Origin: Neofusicoccum parvum | Taxonomy: Eukaryota; Ascomycota; Dothideomycetes; Botryosphaeriales; Botryosphaeriaceae | Reading direction: 5' to 3' | Length of the DNA: 64,000 nucleotides | NCBI GenBank assembly: GCA_020912385.1 | Contig: CP087214.1 | Location: 1,178,001-1,242,000 of the forward strand | Shown: positions 33,701 through 44,942 of the stretch, in pieces | How the letters are laid out: each line of letters starts with the position of its first letter | Numbering within the stretch: the stretch's first letter is position 1 | Made by a program: the position numbers and the translations under genes | The notes under the pieces: generated by a model | What the model saw: only the letters and a program-made list of their open reading frames with translations | What the model was told of the DNA's origin: nothing | The model's database searches: none

Positions 33701-35876
33701 GAGCGCGGATCGTGTGCAGGAGCTCGCCAATCAGGTCGTCAACACCGCCGTTGCCGCGGCGGTGATAGCTCCGGTCAAGCCTCGCAGAGTGGGAGCATCT
33801 CGAGTCGGGCAGGCGGAGCATTCTTCCCTGCGTACCCACCGCCAACGCAGCATTCCCATTGCGAAGGATCCTGTACAGCAGCGACAAAGCATCTCGTAAG
33901 CAACCGGTGAGGAGTTTCCACACGGGTGGCTGGCCCGAACTTTCCGCTCAAGACCCTATCCCCGTAGGACGAGGGTCTTCACGCAAGATGAGGAGGGTCA
34001 ACGCGCATCTTATGGACTCTTCTCGCCTTGGCCAGTGCGGCGCGAGGGTGCTGAAAGAGGAAGCCGGCCGCATCCGAGGCATCCCAAGGTTACCCAAACG
34101 AGCCAGCACAAGCCGGTTAGCTTCGAAAAAAGCGGCGCGGACGAGAGATCAAGTGTTGATCTGCGCGGGTTATCCGCCACACCGACCCACAGCGCATCGC
34201 TGCCGGCCTGGAGAACCCCACTGGCCGCCCTGGTGCTGGAGCAGGGGAGAGCGGGAAGCGAAACGGATCTCAGCTGGCTTATCTCGTCACTGAGCGATCC
34301 GGCGTACCTGGGGTGTTCTCGACTGCGCGCCAAGAGGTGAGGTCTGCGTCTCCGGACCTGCGCGCGTCGCAAGCGGGCAGGCCTCGGCGCACGTCGCTCA
34401 TCCCAGGTGCGGGGTTCAACGGCCGTTCCCCCCGCGGCCTATTCCTGCTGGAGAATGTGCTACCGGCATTGTGCATGCGCGCGAGGGGCGCTGGGCTGGA
34501 TGGAATAAGAAACGGCTGAGGCGCTGGCCCAAGCCGGATCAGGGTGGCTAGCTGGGCCGGCAGCTGGCACATGGCGCTGAGACGCCGGCAGTCCGCCAGG
34601 GTCTGGGTGCAAATAGGCGTTGGACTAGGGCGTCGAGTATGGAGCTATAATTCACGAGTATAATGGAGACCCCAGCAGACGTGCATGCAAAAGAGGGTCC
34701 GCACGCGCGCCAGAAAAAGCAGCGGCCGTGGCGGCGGCCGGCGTGGTGTGAGCCCCAGGGCCGCTCACCAGGCGGGCAGCGTCGCCATCGAGCACTATCG
34801 CGGGCTGCAGGCGGCTCTGATGGCGGCGACATTGCGCAGCCGGCGGCAGGGAGGCGCTGTACCGCGCGGGCGCCATCCCAGCGCTGCGGCCTGGGACACT
34901 ACTCGCGCGGGCTGCAAAACCGGTTTGCCGTGGTGGTGCATTGTCTGGCGGCGGGGGGGTGTGCTCGATGCTGGATGAGGCCCACCCGTAGATTGCATTG
35001 CTCCATCCAGCTTGCCGTATGCGTGCAGTCGGGACGAGCAGCAGGAGCGAAGGCCGCGTGCTGCGGCCGCGGAGCTCGGGCAGAGCTGCGGCGACATGAG
35101 ACAGCAAGCTAGGGCCGGCTCGGCTGCGCGGGTCGCTCCCGCTGGCCGCCGCTGCGCTCGTCGCGCTGCGCTGCTGCCCGCGGCGCCTGGAGCAGCTGCG
35201 TGTAGCACGGGCGGCGGCACATCAGAAAATCGGCAGGCGCTTCTTTGCGGCGGCGCGGGCGCCGCGGGCTCGCGAGCGCGGCGGGTGCTTATGACGGGCG
35301 CGCTGGGCCAGGATCGAACCACCCCCCATGCACAAAGTGGCCTGATCTTTCCGCCGTGGGCAGCGCCAGAGCGCGCGGCGAGTCCCAAGGATCTGCTGCT
35401 CGCGCCCCTTGGCGCTGCGCCTGCTGTCCGCCTGCGCCTGCCCTGGCGCTCGCCGATGCGCAGAGCTGAGCACCCGACGCATTCCGCCCCTCTGGCGAAA
35501 CACAAGGTCGGGCCCCAGTCATAAGGAGGGGCATCACGGAGGCTGCTGCTCGGTAACCACACCGGACTCTGTGCCAGGACAAAATTCGTGCCAGCCATCT
35601 CGTCATCGCTGACCGACCCTTCGCCTCGTCCTCGAATGCACTTCACCTTCGATCCAGGCGACCATACCCTTCCCCCCCAGCTCTACAACTAGCCCAGCGT
35701 CCCAGCCCCGAGCGCCACCCCAGCAGCCCCCAGGTGCCAGCGCTCTCACCACCCGCGCTCCCGACCCCGATTACCTAAGCCTGCGACCGCACGCGTGGCC
35801 CTTTCTCGGACGCCCAGCACCACCACGCTGGCCTGCGACAGACCGCCGCCGCCTCGATCACTGCCAGTCGCCAGGG
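33701..35876. other. Gene-free interval, 2.2 kb, very GC-rich
   Basis: Strong GC richness leaves long open frames on both strands (up to 283 codons, minus), all Arg/Ala/Pro-rich and overlapping. No domain is visible. The last 200 bases are C-rich and form the probable leader of the bHLH gene. Confidence 0.55.
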
Positions 35877-37442
35877 ATGGCGCTCAACTGGAGTTCATTC
35901 CTCGGGGACGACGGCCTCAACCCGCAGCCCGACCGCTGGGACCAGCAGCCGCCGCAGCGGCCCCAGGCCCAACAGCACCACCAGCAGACGCTGCCCCAGC
36001 ACCCGGGCCGCCAGCACGCGCAGCAGCCCCAGATCACCACCTCCTCAGCCCCTGCCGGACAGGTCTCTCAAGCCCCCGCCCCCCAAGGTCCGCCCGACTT
36101 CAGCCCGTACGAGAGCGGCAACCAGGAAACCTACTTCTCGGACGCCTTCTACAATGACCCTAACAACTACTTCCTCAGCGATCTCGAGGTGCTGGAGCCG
36201 CTGGGCGCCGTCACGCTCGCCGGATCCACCTCCGACTCGTCGCCCGAGAACTTCAACGACGTCGTCGACCTGACCGACCCCAATGGCCGCATGCCGCAGT
36301 TCCCGTCGTCTCGTTCCACCAATGCCATGAACCCCGCCTCGGCCCAGGCCAACCAGTCTGCGGCGTCCCAGCAACGCCAGCAGGCGGCGCAGCAGCAGTC
36401 TCAACAGCAGCAGCAGCAAAAGCAGCCGCCGAACATGCCTTCGACGACCTCACTGGCAGAGATTCAGCAGAACTTCGTCACTGCCTTCCCGCAGGACCCG
36501 CGCTCAGCTGCTTACGTCGAGGATCTAACCTTCCCGCAGGGACCCAGAGGCGCAGCAAGGAATTCGGTCACCACGCTGGACACGGTGAACGAGGTGCCTG
36601 AGACTGATTTGACGACAAAGCGGAACAAGAATGCCGGTAAAGCCGACACAATTTCCGCCTGCTGGACTTCGCCACTTTGCCCCAACCACAGCAAGGAAGG
36701 AACCCCACCCAACCCATCGACTTGTGGAGGCGCCTGTGCACCCTTCCTCTTCGCGAACACGGAAGAGTCCGGCCCATTCACCGGCTCGATTGATTCTTCG
36801 CTACTGACTCAGGATGCCATCCCATCCAAGGAGTCGCCCGAAGGTGTGGTTGAGATCCAGTCGCGGCCTCGTCTGAAGCGCAGCGAAAGTGAATCAAGCC
36901 GCGAGCCCTCGGGACGCCTCTTCAGCAAGAGCACCTCGGGAACAGCTGAGCCGCAGCAGCAGCAGCAACAACATCAGCAATCAGCAATGAAGAACGAGAG
37001 CAGCCCAGACTCGCACTCGCCCGAGGATACCGGTAACGCGCAGGGCGCGGATGCTGGGGACGGAAAGGGCAAGACGCGTCGCCGTCTGCCACACAACCAG
37101 GTCGAGCGCAAGTACCGCGAGTCCCTGAACACGCAGCTGGATTCGCTGAGGCGAGTTGTACCTGCGCTTCAGCAATCGTCCAGGGGCTGCGAAGGTGGCG
37201 ACATCGAGGATCTGCCCACACCCTCGAAGCCGAGTAAAGCAGTAGTCTTGGCCAGCGCTACAGCATACATCAAGCAGATGGAAAAAGACAAGAAGCAACT
37301 TGCAGACGAGAACCAGCTGCTCAGGACGCGGATCAAGGCGCTTCAAGCTCTCGTCAAGTGCGAGGATTGCAGCCTGATGCAATACGTTATGGATCTCAAG
37401 CTCCACAACGGACCACCCGCTCCTCGCGGCTGCCCCGGCTGA
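35877..37442 (+). CDS. bHLH-zipper transcription factor with SREBP-type tyrosine
   Basis: A single exon of 521 residues; the ATG at 35877 opens MALNWSSFLGDDGLNP. The first 180 residues are Gln/Pro-rich with poly-Gln tracts, a typical activation region. An acidic stretch (residues about 110-125) and Cys/Pro-rich linkers follow. The DNA-binding basic region is at about 402-414 (H406, E410, Y413, R414): the Tyr stands where most bHLH factors have Arg and where SREBPs have Tyr, which widens DNA specificity from E-box to sterol-type sites (known for SREBP). Helix 1 (SLNTQLDSLRRVVPAL), a loop of about 20 residues and helix 2 (SKAVVLASATAYIKQME) continue into a leucine zipper (ENQLLRTRIKALQAL). There are no membrane segments, so it is not a full SREBP. 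Fungal DevR-like factors have a similar basic region. It is nuclear by family. Confidence 0.88.
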   Translation: MALNWSSFLGDDGLNPQPDRWDQQPPQRPQAQQHHQQTLPQHPGRQHAQQPQITTSSAPAGQVSQAPAPQGPPDFSPYESGNQETYFSDAFYNDPNNYFLSDLEVLEPLGAVTLAGSTSDSSPENFNDVVDLTDPNGRMPQFPSSRSTNAMNPASAQANQSAASQQRQQAAQQQSQQQQQQKQPPNMPSTTSLAEIQQNFVTAFPQDPRSAAYVEDLTFPQGPRGAARNSVTTLDTVNEVPETDLTTKRNKNAGKADTISACWTSPLCPNHSKEGTPPNPSTCGGACAPFLFANTEESGPFTGSIDSSLLTQDAIPSKESPEGVVEIQSRPRLKRSESESSREPSGRLFSKSTSGTAEPQQQQQQHQQSAMKNESSPDSHSPEDTGNAQGADAGDGKGKTRRRLPHNQVERKYRESLNTQLDSLRRVVPALQQSSRGCEGGDIEDLPTPSKPSKAVVLASATAYIKQMEKDKKQLADENQLLRTRIKALQALVKCEDCSLMQYVMDLKLHNGPPAPRGCPG

Positions 37443-39050
37443 TCGCAAGCTTGCGAAAAAAAAAAAAAGTGCTTGTTAATGCTGTTTGCGCTCGTCAAAA
37501 CAACACACCTGCTTTCTCTTTCTTGTTGCTTCAATCGTACACACGAACACCCCCCCCACTCCTGCACATCTCACCGCCACATTCACACGAACAACCGAAG
37601 CGCAAATGGGCATTTAAAGCGCGCATATTCTTATTGCTTTCTCTGCTTTGTGGGCTATGGCGTTCACGGGATACGAAGAGCGCGCTAGTAAGCTTTTCTT
37701 TTGTATGGCTGAACGCGCTGGGGAGCACGGCGTTATTTGGCTGCCTCTGGTCCTTTTCACATTCCCTAATTGTCTCTACCTTTTTGTTTTCAACGACATC
37801 GATTTCTCGGCTGATGAACAATTTCTCGGTTGATGAAAATGGCACAGACACGGAAAAAGGGTAAGAAAGATGAACAGAAAAAAAGGGGGCAACAGACTGA
37901 TGGCTGAACGTTTTTCCCGGATCTTCTTCTTTTCGTCTCGGCTTTTCCGGTGTACGGAGGCTTTACGATCTCTCCTCAAGTTTCTTCTGACTTGGCTGTC
38001 TGGCTTTGATCATCGGTGAAGAGCAGGACCGGTAAAGGGTAATGATAGCGGAAACGGAAAGCGTTTCCAGTACAGCCGACGCGGATGGTGGGTGGGATGA
38101 CAACTTCCGGAAAACCTGTTCTCCAGGCGCCAGAATCGATTGTTAACTTTTCCTGTCGGCTCGGTCAAAAGGCTAATGCGCGCGTCCCTCTGACTGGCAT
38201 CATTGGCCAGACGACTGAAATTTGTCGCCCGTCTTCTCGTTTGTTGCTGCTTGCTAACTCAGGACCCACACCCCTTTTGCGTGTGCGTTCCTCTTTTTTT
38301 CTCTTCTTTCTTACCTCATTACTCATGTCCCCCAGCCAGGCCTCTTCGTTTCGCGAGTGGAGAGAGGGATCGCCGATGTTCCTTTACTCGTATTACGCCT
38401 GCCTCGTCAATTAATCCGTCTCTTCCGATCTGTACCCACGGCTCCCGATTGCTCCGCCCAAGGCTGCCCGCGCCTCTTTCGTACCCGATTTTGGCACCCA
38501 TGTTTACTTATCTTTCCCATTCACCGCGGCACGCCAAAGTGCAACGCCACGCACGCACAAAAGCACAACGCCATTTGCACAATCCCACCCTTCACGGTCC
38601 CCCCTCCCCTCTCCTTCATTATCCTCAAACCCAATAGAAACGCCGACCCCGACATTAGACCGCTCCTTTCGCCCCTCCCCTCATCCTCCCCCCTTACCCA
38701 TCAAACCGAAAAAAAGAGTTCCATTACATGTTATGCGTGTGTTCGTTCCGCTCCGTCGGGTCCATCGATCCGACGAACGGCTCTCTTTCTCCGACACCTT
38801 AATCGCACGCCAACTCTCACTGCGTTCCGTCTCGTCCTATCATCACCTTTCATCCGCAGCGCCATTGGTCGGCTCGTCTCATCATCCCAGCGGACTCCAG
38901 AGCCGTTGTTGCCGTCGTCGTTCTCGTCTGCGTGGCATCGGGCCCCCACAGTCGCCACCACGCGCATCCCTTCGGACTCGTAGCTCCTCCTCCGCTGGAA
39001 GTATTGCCATTATCGCTCTCGTTGCCGTTGTCGTGACATCTGACATGTAG
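37443..39050. other. Convergent intergenic region
   Basis: 1.6 kb between the bHLH stop and the stop of the next minus-strand gene. An A13 run follows the bHLH stop by about 13 bases (around 37455-37467). The rest is pyrimidine-rich on the plus strand. Short frames are not supported. Confidence 0.55.
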
Positions 39051-40188
39051 TCATAACCGCTGCTGCGTCGTCATCGTCGCTCGCGCGTGCTGCTCATCGT
39101 TGTTCTCGGCGCCGCCGCCACCGGTAGCAGCAGCAGACGTGCGCGTGCTGCTCCCCGACCGGCTGTTCGGGCGGCTGCTCGGCCGGCTGCTCGGCCGGCT
39201 GCTCGGTCGGCTGTGGTGCGAGGCCGTCGTCCTGTGCGCGGGCGCGTCGGCGCTGGGCGCGGTCGTCGCGGAGAAGGTGACGGAGCGGCGGGTGGGCGAG
39301 AGGGCGCCGGCGGCGGTCGACGGCGTGGACGGCACGGAGGCGGTGGTCGTCGGTGAGGACGGCGTCGGCGTTGTGGGTTCCTGGCGGGAGGCGGAATGGG
39401 TCAGCGCGCTGCCTCGTCGTTGCCGCGGCGGGCATGCACGGTCGGGTGGAGGGGAGGGGGGAGGGAGGAGGTGTTGGGGTGGGTCGGAAGGATGAGGTGA
39501 GAGGAGGGGGGACGAAGGGCTGGGCTGGGCTGGGCTGGTCGGAAGAGTCACGATGGGGCAAGACGGACGGCTGGCCCGAAAGAAGAGACGAGAGAGAGGA
39601 GGGCGAGGTGTCGGGGACGAGCGAGAGGAGGGGGAAGGACAAGAAAAAAAAACTCTCCGACGATCACCACGAGAGGGCCGACGACGACCACGATGATGAT
39701 GCTGCCAACGACGACGAGACGGGATCGACAATGGCAATCTGCGTTTCCCGGCAGGGTCGTTGACGGTTCGATCAGCTCACACTGGGTATCTTGGCTTGTC
39801 TTGTTGTTGCTGTCGTCGTCGGGGAACGGGGTGTAGGTGTGTGTGTGTAGGCGTGTAGCTGCCGCAGGGCTGGGCTTACCGACGCGACGTCGTCCAGGCA
39901 CCGGTCACAGTTGCCGGCTAGGCCATCTTCGAAAGACGACGGCTCGAACAGCGTGGTTCGGAGCGAAGGGTGTTGGTGGAAGGTGAGGGAGTAGGGCGGC
40001 GGTGGTTGTATGCACTGGTGGTGGTGGTGGAGGAGGGTGTGCGGCTGCTGGTCGGGCGTCTTCTCTCCCTTGCTTTGCTGTGCTCCCGCGCTGTGCGACG
40101 GTGACGAGGAGCAGGTCGGGGTCGAGGGAGAGGGCGGGGAGGGGTCGGACGCGTCGAGGAGGGCAGTGTATGGATCGTAGACTGTCAT
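39051..40188 (-). CDS. Small Ser/Pro/Thr-rich protein with an unusually long intron, unknown function
   Basis: Two exons: 40188-39880 and 39380-39051, giving 212 residues. Donor GTAAGC at 39879 and acceptor CGCCAG ending at 39381 both fall in phase 0, giving a 499-nt intron, about ten times the usual size here. The N-terminus (MTVYDPYTALLDASDP), then TLFEPSSFEDGLAGNC and a CxxC pair (NCDRC) look conserved. The C-terminal half is low-complexity: SPTRRSVTF, four tandem S-R-P-S/N units, then Gly and Asn. The retained 5' frame runs on past the donor for only a short distance. I do not recognise the family. A hidden small exon inside the long intron cannot be excluded. Confidence 0.6.
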
Positions 40189-42363
40189 GCGCTTGCTAAC
40201 CGAGCGGTTGATGACTTGGGATTCTGGGAGGTGGTTTGTTTCCCGCTTTGGGCAGTTCGGGTGGTGGAGGACACGTAGTGGTCAACACCAGATGGATGGC
40301 GGATGGGTGTGAGAGGGCTTGGTGTACTGTTCGCTCCCCCAAGGGGCGGGGGCGGAAGGAAGGGTCATAGAAATAATCATTTCACGAGAACATCGGACGC
40401 TCCAGCCAAGAGGAAGGGCAGCCGAGTGAATCCGCTCGAATCCCACTGCCCCCGTCCCCATATCACGCAGACGACGCCCGTCCCGCCCGTTTCGGTGGTC
40501 TCGCTCAGCTCCGACCCCGCGAATCCCCTTCTCCCGTCCAGCAGGAAGCAGGGAAAAACAAGGCTTACGAGCGGCGGGCCGTGCCACACAGCGGTGTTTC
40601 CACAAACGTCGGCATCTGGTTTGTGTTGGCTGCCTGCGGCCGGGGGGGCAGGCACGGCGGGTTCGCGCGAGAGCCAGGGAGCAAGGGCTGGGCTGGGCTG
40701 TTCATCAGCGGCTCATCATCATCAGGCGATGCTGGCGGTGGCTCCACAACCACGTGTTTCCTGTAAGGCTGGGGGCGCGTTTCTGCGCTGCGCAGCCCGC
40801 GTCGGGGCGCGCGCCCAACGGAAAGCAAAGTCCAGCGAATCGACGCGGCGCAGCGCGGTAGGCAGAGCGCTGCAGCCGAGACACGAGCGAGCGGCGCGCA
40901 GCCAAGCTGCTTCTCCGCCGCTGCCGTGGGCGTTGTTGGGCGAAACGGGCGCTGCGAAATGCTGCTGCGCTGCTGCTGCGCTGCCGCTGGTGGTTCTCGC
41001 TTGCGCCGGATCGCGCCAGCCGCTTGGGGCAGGCGGCTAGCCGGAGCGGGCAGTGCGGCATTACGACCGCCTTTTGCTCTGGTGGTGTGACATCCGCTGG
41101 GGTGATGATGGTGCGCATGGGGCTGTTCCATCCTTTCCCTGAGGCCTTGAACAATGACTCTGCGAGCTGCAATCCTTCCTGCGCCCGCTGCCGGCCCTTT
41201 TGCTGTCTTGTCTGTCCGCGGGCAGCCCGGCCAGGGGCGCCGGGCGCGATTTGGAATTGTTTGCCTGCCCGTTTCCAATGTGCCTGATGTGCGTGCGCTG
41301 ACCATCGTGCAATGCGGCGTCGCCATCGCGATGCGGTGTTGAGACGTGGTGGCCTGCCGGGCGGGCGCGTCACGTCATGGGCGGGCTGCCCGTCCGCTTC
41401 CCTGGCGAGCTGCCCGCAGCTGCCTGCCGCTGCCGCTGCCGCTGCCGCCAAGGCCGGCGCCCGCGGGAGCTGGAGCTGGAGCTGGAGCTGGCGCTAGAGC
41501 TGCGGAGCTGCCGCTGCGGGGCGGGGAAGGCTGGAGGGGCAGCGAGCTGCGCGGCGCGGGAGGGCGCGGCCGAAACGAGACGATTCGCACATGCACAGCA
41601 TTTGGATGACTGACGTTGCGGTGCCGTGATATCTCGACGACGCGAGAGGCGCGGGGCGTGCCCCGCGGCGCGTGCGGCCGCATCTCGATGGAACAGGCGC
41701 GCGCGGCTTCGCTGTCGGCGGGCTGAAGCTCGCCGTCTGCTCGATAGCCTTTGCCCGCCCCGGCCAAGCTTTTGGGGCTGGCCGGCGCACGCCTGGACCT
41801 GGACCCTCTTCCGCCCCCGTCCCTGCTCCATGAATCACGCTTTGTTTTGTTGGCCTGTTCCTCTCCCTCTCACGCCATCGGCCACGCTCCTCGCCGCCCA
41901 CACCACGCCAAACCCTAGCCGCGTGCGGAGGGGACGGGAATGGAGCGAGGATGGTTCGGCGGGTGCGCGCAGCGTGGAGTGCAGCACACCAGACGTCAGC
42001 CCATGCGCCTGGGGCTTTCCCCAACCCACCGCGACATACCACGGTATAAGGACCGCCCGGCGCAAGGCCTCGGCGGACCGCTTCGTTTCTCGCTCTTCCC
42101 TCACACAGCAGACACGCACGGATTCCAAACAAAGGCGATCCTCTTTCCACTCCAAACAAACCCACCCGCGCTCAGTCGCAATTTACCACCCAGTCTTACC
42201 CAAAACGGCAATTAAGCTTGCACCGAGCTCTCCCCCTCCTCTTCATCTCCCGCCGCTTTTATACACACACACCACCTCTCCGGCCAAACCAACCACCAAA
42301 ACGGCCCAGACCCTCACCCCCCTCCCGGTCTCCTCCACCACCACCACCACCACCACCCACGCG
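40189..42363. other. Divergent intergenic region, 2.2 kb
   Basis: Lies between two divergent starts. Long overlapping frames (253, 248 and 223 codons, minus) are GC-driven and have no domain. A (GAGCTG)n-like hexamer tract lies near 41469-41515. A TATAAGG at about 42043 and a TATACA at about 42258 could belong to the HSP20 promoter. The last 40 bases are a C-rich leader with a CCA repeat. Confidence 0.5.
42335..42355 (+). repeat. (CCA)7 microsatellite in the HSP20 leader
   Basis: Seven CCA units end 8 bases before the HSP20 start codon at 42364, so they lie in the presumed 5' leader. Confidence 0.85.
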
Positions 42364-43097
42364 ATGGCGCGCCTCCCCTCCACCCACACCCACACCCCGA
42401 CCCGCTCCCCCACCACCACCGCCGCCGCCACCGCAACAGCCGCGCACAAGAACGCGCCGCACCGCATCCTCAAGGACCCGTACGGGGCGCACGCGCACGC
42501 GATCCAGCAGCGGCTGCGCAGCCGGCGCCGGGACGCGCTGGCGCCCGACTTCGACGTGCGCGAGACCGAGTCGGCCTTCTACCTGGAGGGCGAGCTGCCG
42601 GGCATCGCCGACCGCGGCGCGATCCGGCTGGACTGGATCGACCGGCGCACGCTGTCGGTCGACGCCAAGGTCGAGAAGGTCGACCTCGAGGTCGAGTGGG
42701 GCCTGCTGCGGCCGATCCGCGTGCCCGACACGCCGCCCAAGAGCGTGAGCCCGACGCTCGGCGGGGGCAGAAGGGGGAGCGTGGACACGGCGTCGAGCGG
42801 CGCCAGCGAGGACGGCATGGTCGTGGACGAGGACTCGGCCGCCGCCGCCGCCGCCGCCGCCGCTCAGGCCGGCGACGACGCGAACATGGGCATCGAGGCG
42901 CAGCCGTCGAAGCCGGTCGTGCGGGAGTGGCTGAGCGAGCGGCGGTGCGGGCACTACCAGCGGACGTTCACCTTCCCGACCGACGTGGACGCGTCGGCCA
43001 TCAGGGCGCGGTTGGGCCAGGGGTTGCTGAGGGTGTTGGTGCCGAAGGTCGTGCGGACCGGCGCCGGCGCCAAGCAGGTCAGCATCGAGGACTGCGA

Positions 43098-43101
<4 letters not shown>
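42364..43101 (+). CDS. HSP20 / alpha-crystallin small heat shock protein with a long internal insert
   Basis: A single exon of 245 residues. An N-terminal Thr/Pro/Ala-rich tail (1-30) leads to a basic linker. The alpha-crystallin domain starts at about 61 (DFDVRETESAFYLEGELPG, residues 62-80) and includes the strand with DRRTLSVDAKVE. The domain is then split by about 80 residues (around 112-192), Ser/Gly/acidic with a run of nine Ala. It resumes at HYQRTFTFPTDVDA (197-210) and ends with GLLRVLVPK (220-228), the G-x-L-x-V-x-V-type strand that closes the fold. Insertions inside the alpha-crystallin domain are common in fungal HSP20/HSP30 proteins. It would act as an ATP-independent holdase in the cytosol. 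The Ala run is encoded by (GCC)8-GCT, and the stop codon abuts an (AG)n tract. Confidence 0.88.
42838..42861 (+). repeat. (GCC)8 microsatellite coding poly-Ala in HSP20
   Basis: Eight GCC codons followed by GCT give nine Ala in the insert of the alpha-crystallin domain (residues 159-167). Slippage in threes would change only the run length. Confidence 0.9.

Positions 43102-43139
<38 letters not shown>
43101..43139 (+). repeat. (AG)19 microsatellite starting at the HSP20 stop codon
   Basis: The stop TAA occupies 43099-43101, and the dinucleotide run begins with its last base and continues to 43139. It lies in the 3' untranslated region. Confidence 0.92.
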
Positions 43140-43143
<4 letters not shown>

Positions 43144-43994
43144 TTATGCCTGGGACGGGATCTGACGGAGGGGACTTCACGGCGTTTGGGATCTGCTTTC
43201 AGCACTGGAGTTCAGCTTTCTGCTTGCTTGCATGACATGGAAGGGGGGGTTAATGGCGCACCTGAAATACCTGGATGGGATTGCATATCGGCGGCCTGGG
43301 CTTGGCCGAACGGGATACTCGATTTGGGACTCTTCTTGGGTTTCGCTGTACAAATGTGCGAAAAGGTATATACAAAACTGCAACGATTAATTTCCACCTT
43401 TCTACATGAGTCTCTGCTTGAATTGAAACAGCTCTTGGAGTATAACACATGGATGGACATGCTGGCGCCGGCAATCTCGTGAGAAACTCTCATAGAATAC
43501 ATGCGCTTATCCGAGCAAAGCGGCCATTGGTGTCACTCTCAGCAACCCCGCACTTGTCCAGTCGTCGGCTCTTTCTTTCGGCTGATGTCATTTGAGATTC
43601 CTACGTTGCTGTGTCCCAAGTAAAGAGCTTCAGTCACTTCCGCCGAAGAAGCCTCAAGCAGACCCCAATGGCTGGCGAGCTGGAGGGATCAGGGAACATC
43701 CAGACGACGAATGTTCCCGGCCCCTCTGTACCTTGCATCGCTAGGCGTCTCGCGCGAGATCCCATGACCATTGCTTCGTACGGTGGCTGCAGCACGAAGT
43801 GGGGCGCGGTGACATGTTAGACAAGGCACAGACATGAGCCACCTCAATCCACCACGAGGAGCAAAACCTGGTCCAAGGTCTGCGCATGCAGGATCACACT
43901 GATTTCACTCCATCAGGTGCGCGTCAGCGGCCCACATGGCGTTAGCCTCAGGGGATGGTGGTGAGGGTGGTGGCATCACAGGGATCACAAGCTT
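43102..43994. other. Convergent intergenic region
   Basis: 893 bp between the HSP20 stop and the glycosylase stop. It begins with the AG microsatellite, then turns AT-richer (43340-43460). No gene is seen. Confidence 0.55.
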
Positions 43995-44942
43995 TCAGCC
44001 TGACGATGGCACCAAACGCTCTGCTCTCCTCTGCCTGACCCACTGGCCGAACGGTCTCCAGATGGCCTCTTTCTCAGCTGGCGTGGTGGATGCGGCCAGA
44101 CCGCTTGTGGCGGTCGCGACGAAAACACGCGCACCTCGCCAGCTATTTTCCTCACCGGCCGCGGTGCCTTTCAGCTCGGGCTTCCCCAGCCTCTCCGTCT
44201 CGTCCTGCCAGCCGTACTTGAACTCGGCCTTGGTAGGGTTGCGGCCGTGGCGCCAGCGCCAGATCGACTCCCAGATGCCCTTCCCGACGATGCACACGGC
44301 CTCGGGCTTGTGCTCCCGAATCTTGGCCTCGAGGATGGGCGTACCGGCGGCCATCTCGGCCTTGGACAGCTCGGCTTCGTTCCTGCTCGGGCGCGACACG
44401 AGATTGGTGTTTCCCATTGAATACAAGCGCGGCAGATCCACGTCCTCTTCCGGCCGGCACAGTCGGTCGGTGCAGCCCGATGAGTGCAACAGCTTCCAAA
44501 ACAGGTTTGACGGATGCGCGTAAGCATGGCCGGCGGTCGCGGTCCGCACGCCCGGATTAAATCCGACGAACACGCAGACGAGATCGGGCTCGAGGATGTC
44601 CGTAAGAGGCTTGAGGTGGGCGTATTTGGACGGAGGTGCATACTTGCCAGACGCGCGTCGCTTCTTCGCGGGCGACGGCGAGGCGGCGGCGTCAGTGGTC
44701 CGCGACCGCTTCAGCACGGGTCTGGGAGGGCTGGCTTGTGGAGAGGCGGGCTTGCCCGGGCTGGTGGCCGGACTCTCGGAGTACTCGAAGCGCTGGAGGC
44801 GGCCGTTGAAGGTGGATTGAGGTCGGGTGATGTCTCGTCCCTCGTGCAGGATCGTGTCAGGCTCGGGTCGTGTGCCCTCAGCGGGCGGTGTTTGCTCGGG
44901 CGCGGAGCCATTGGCGACGGTGCGGGCGCGCGTGCGGGCCAT
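43995..44942 (-). CDS. G/T(U) mismatch-specific DNA glycosylase (TDG/MUG family)
   Basis: A single exon of 315 residues from the ATG at 44942. Residues 1-105 are a disordered Pro/Ser tail with a basic patch PAKKRR (91-96) that may serve as nuclear signal. The uracil-DNA-glycosylase fold starts near 120: catalytic motif 1 is VGFNPG (126-131; N129 is the water-activating Asn of the TDG/MUG type), followed by AYAHPSNLFWKLL (140-152). Motif 2 is ATATSG (276-281), the DNA-intercalating loop seen as VPSTSG or similar in homologues. The fission yeast relative is Thp1. It removes U or T mispaired with G in base excision repair, in the nucleus. The ending and length are normal for a fungal single-domain member. 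Confidence 0.92.
   Translation of the reverse strand: MARTRARTVANGSAPEQTPPAEGTRPEPDTILHEGRDITRPQSTFNGRLQRFEYSESPATSPGKPASPQASPPRPVLKRSRTTDAAASPSPAKKRRASGKYAPPSKYAHLKPLTDILEPDLVCVFVGFNPGVRTATAGHAYAHPSNLFWKLLHSSGCTDRLCRPEEDVDLPRLYSMGNTNLVSRPSRNEAELSKAEMAAGTPILEAKIREHKPEAVCIVGKGIWESIWRWRHGRNPTKAEFKYGWQDETERLGKPELKGTAAGEENSWRGARVFVATATSGLAASTTPAEKEAIWRPFGQWVRQRRAERLVPSSG

Noticed and set aside
40565..42165. Long minus-strand frames of 220-253 codons upstream of HSP20
   Set aside because: They overlap each other, are Arg/Ala/Ser/Pro-rich and carry no motif.
42259..42954. 231-codon minus-strand frame opposite HSP20
   Set aside because: Shadow of the microsatellites and GC-rich codons; no domain.
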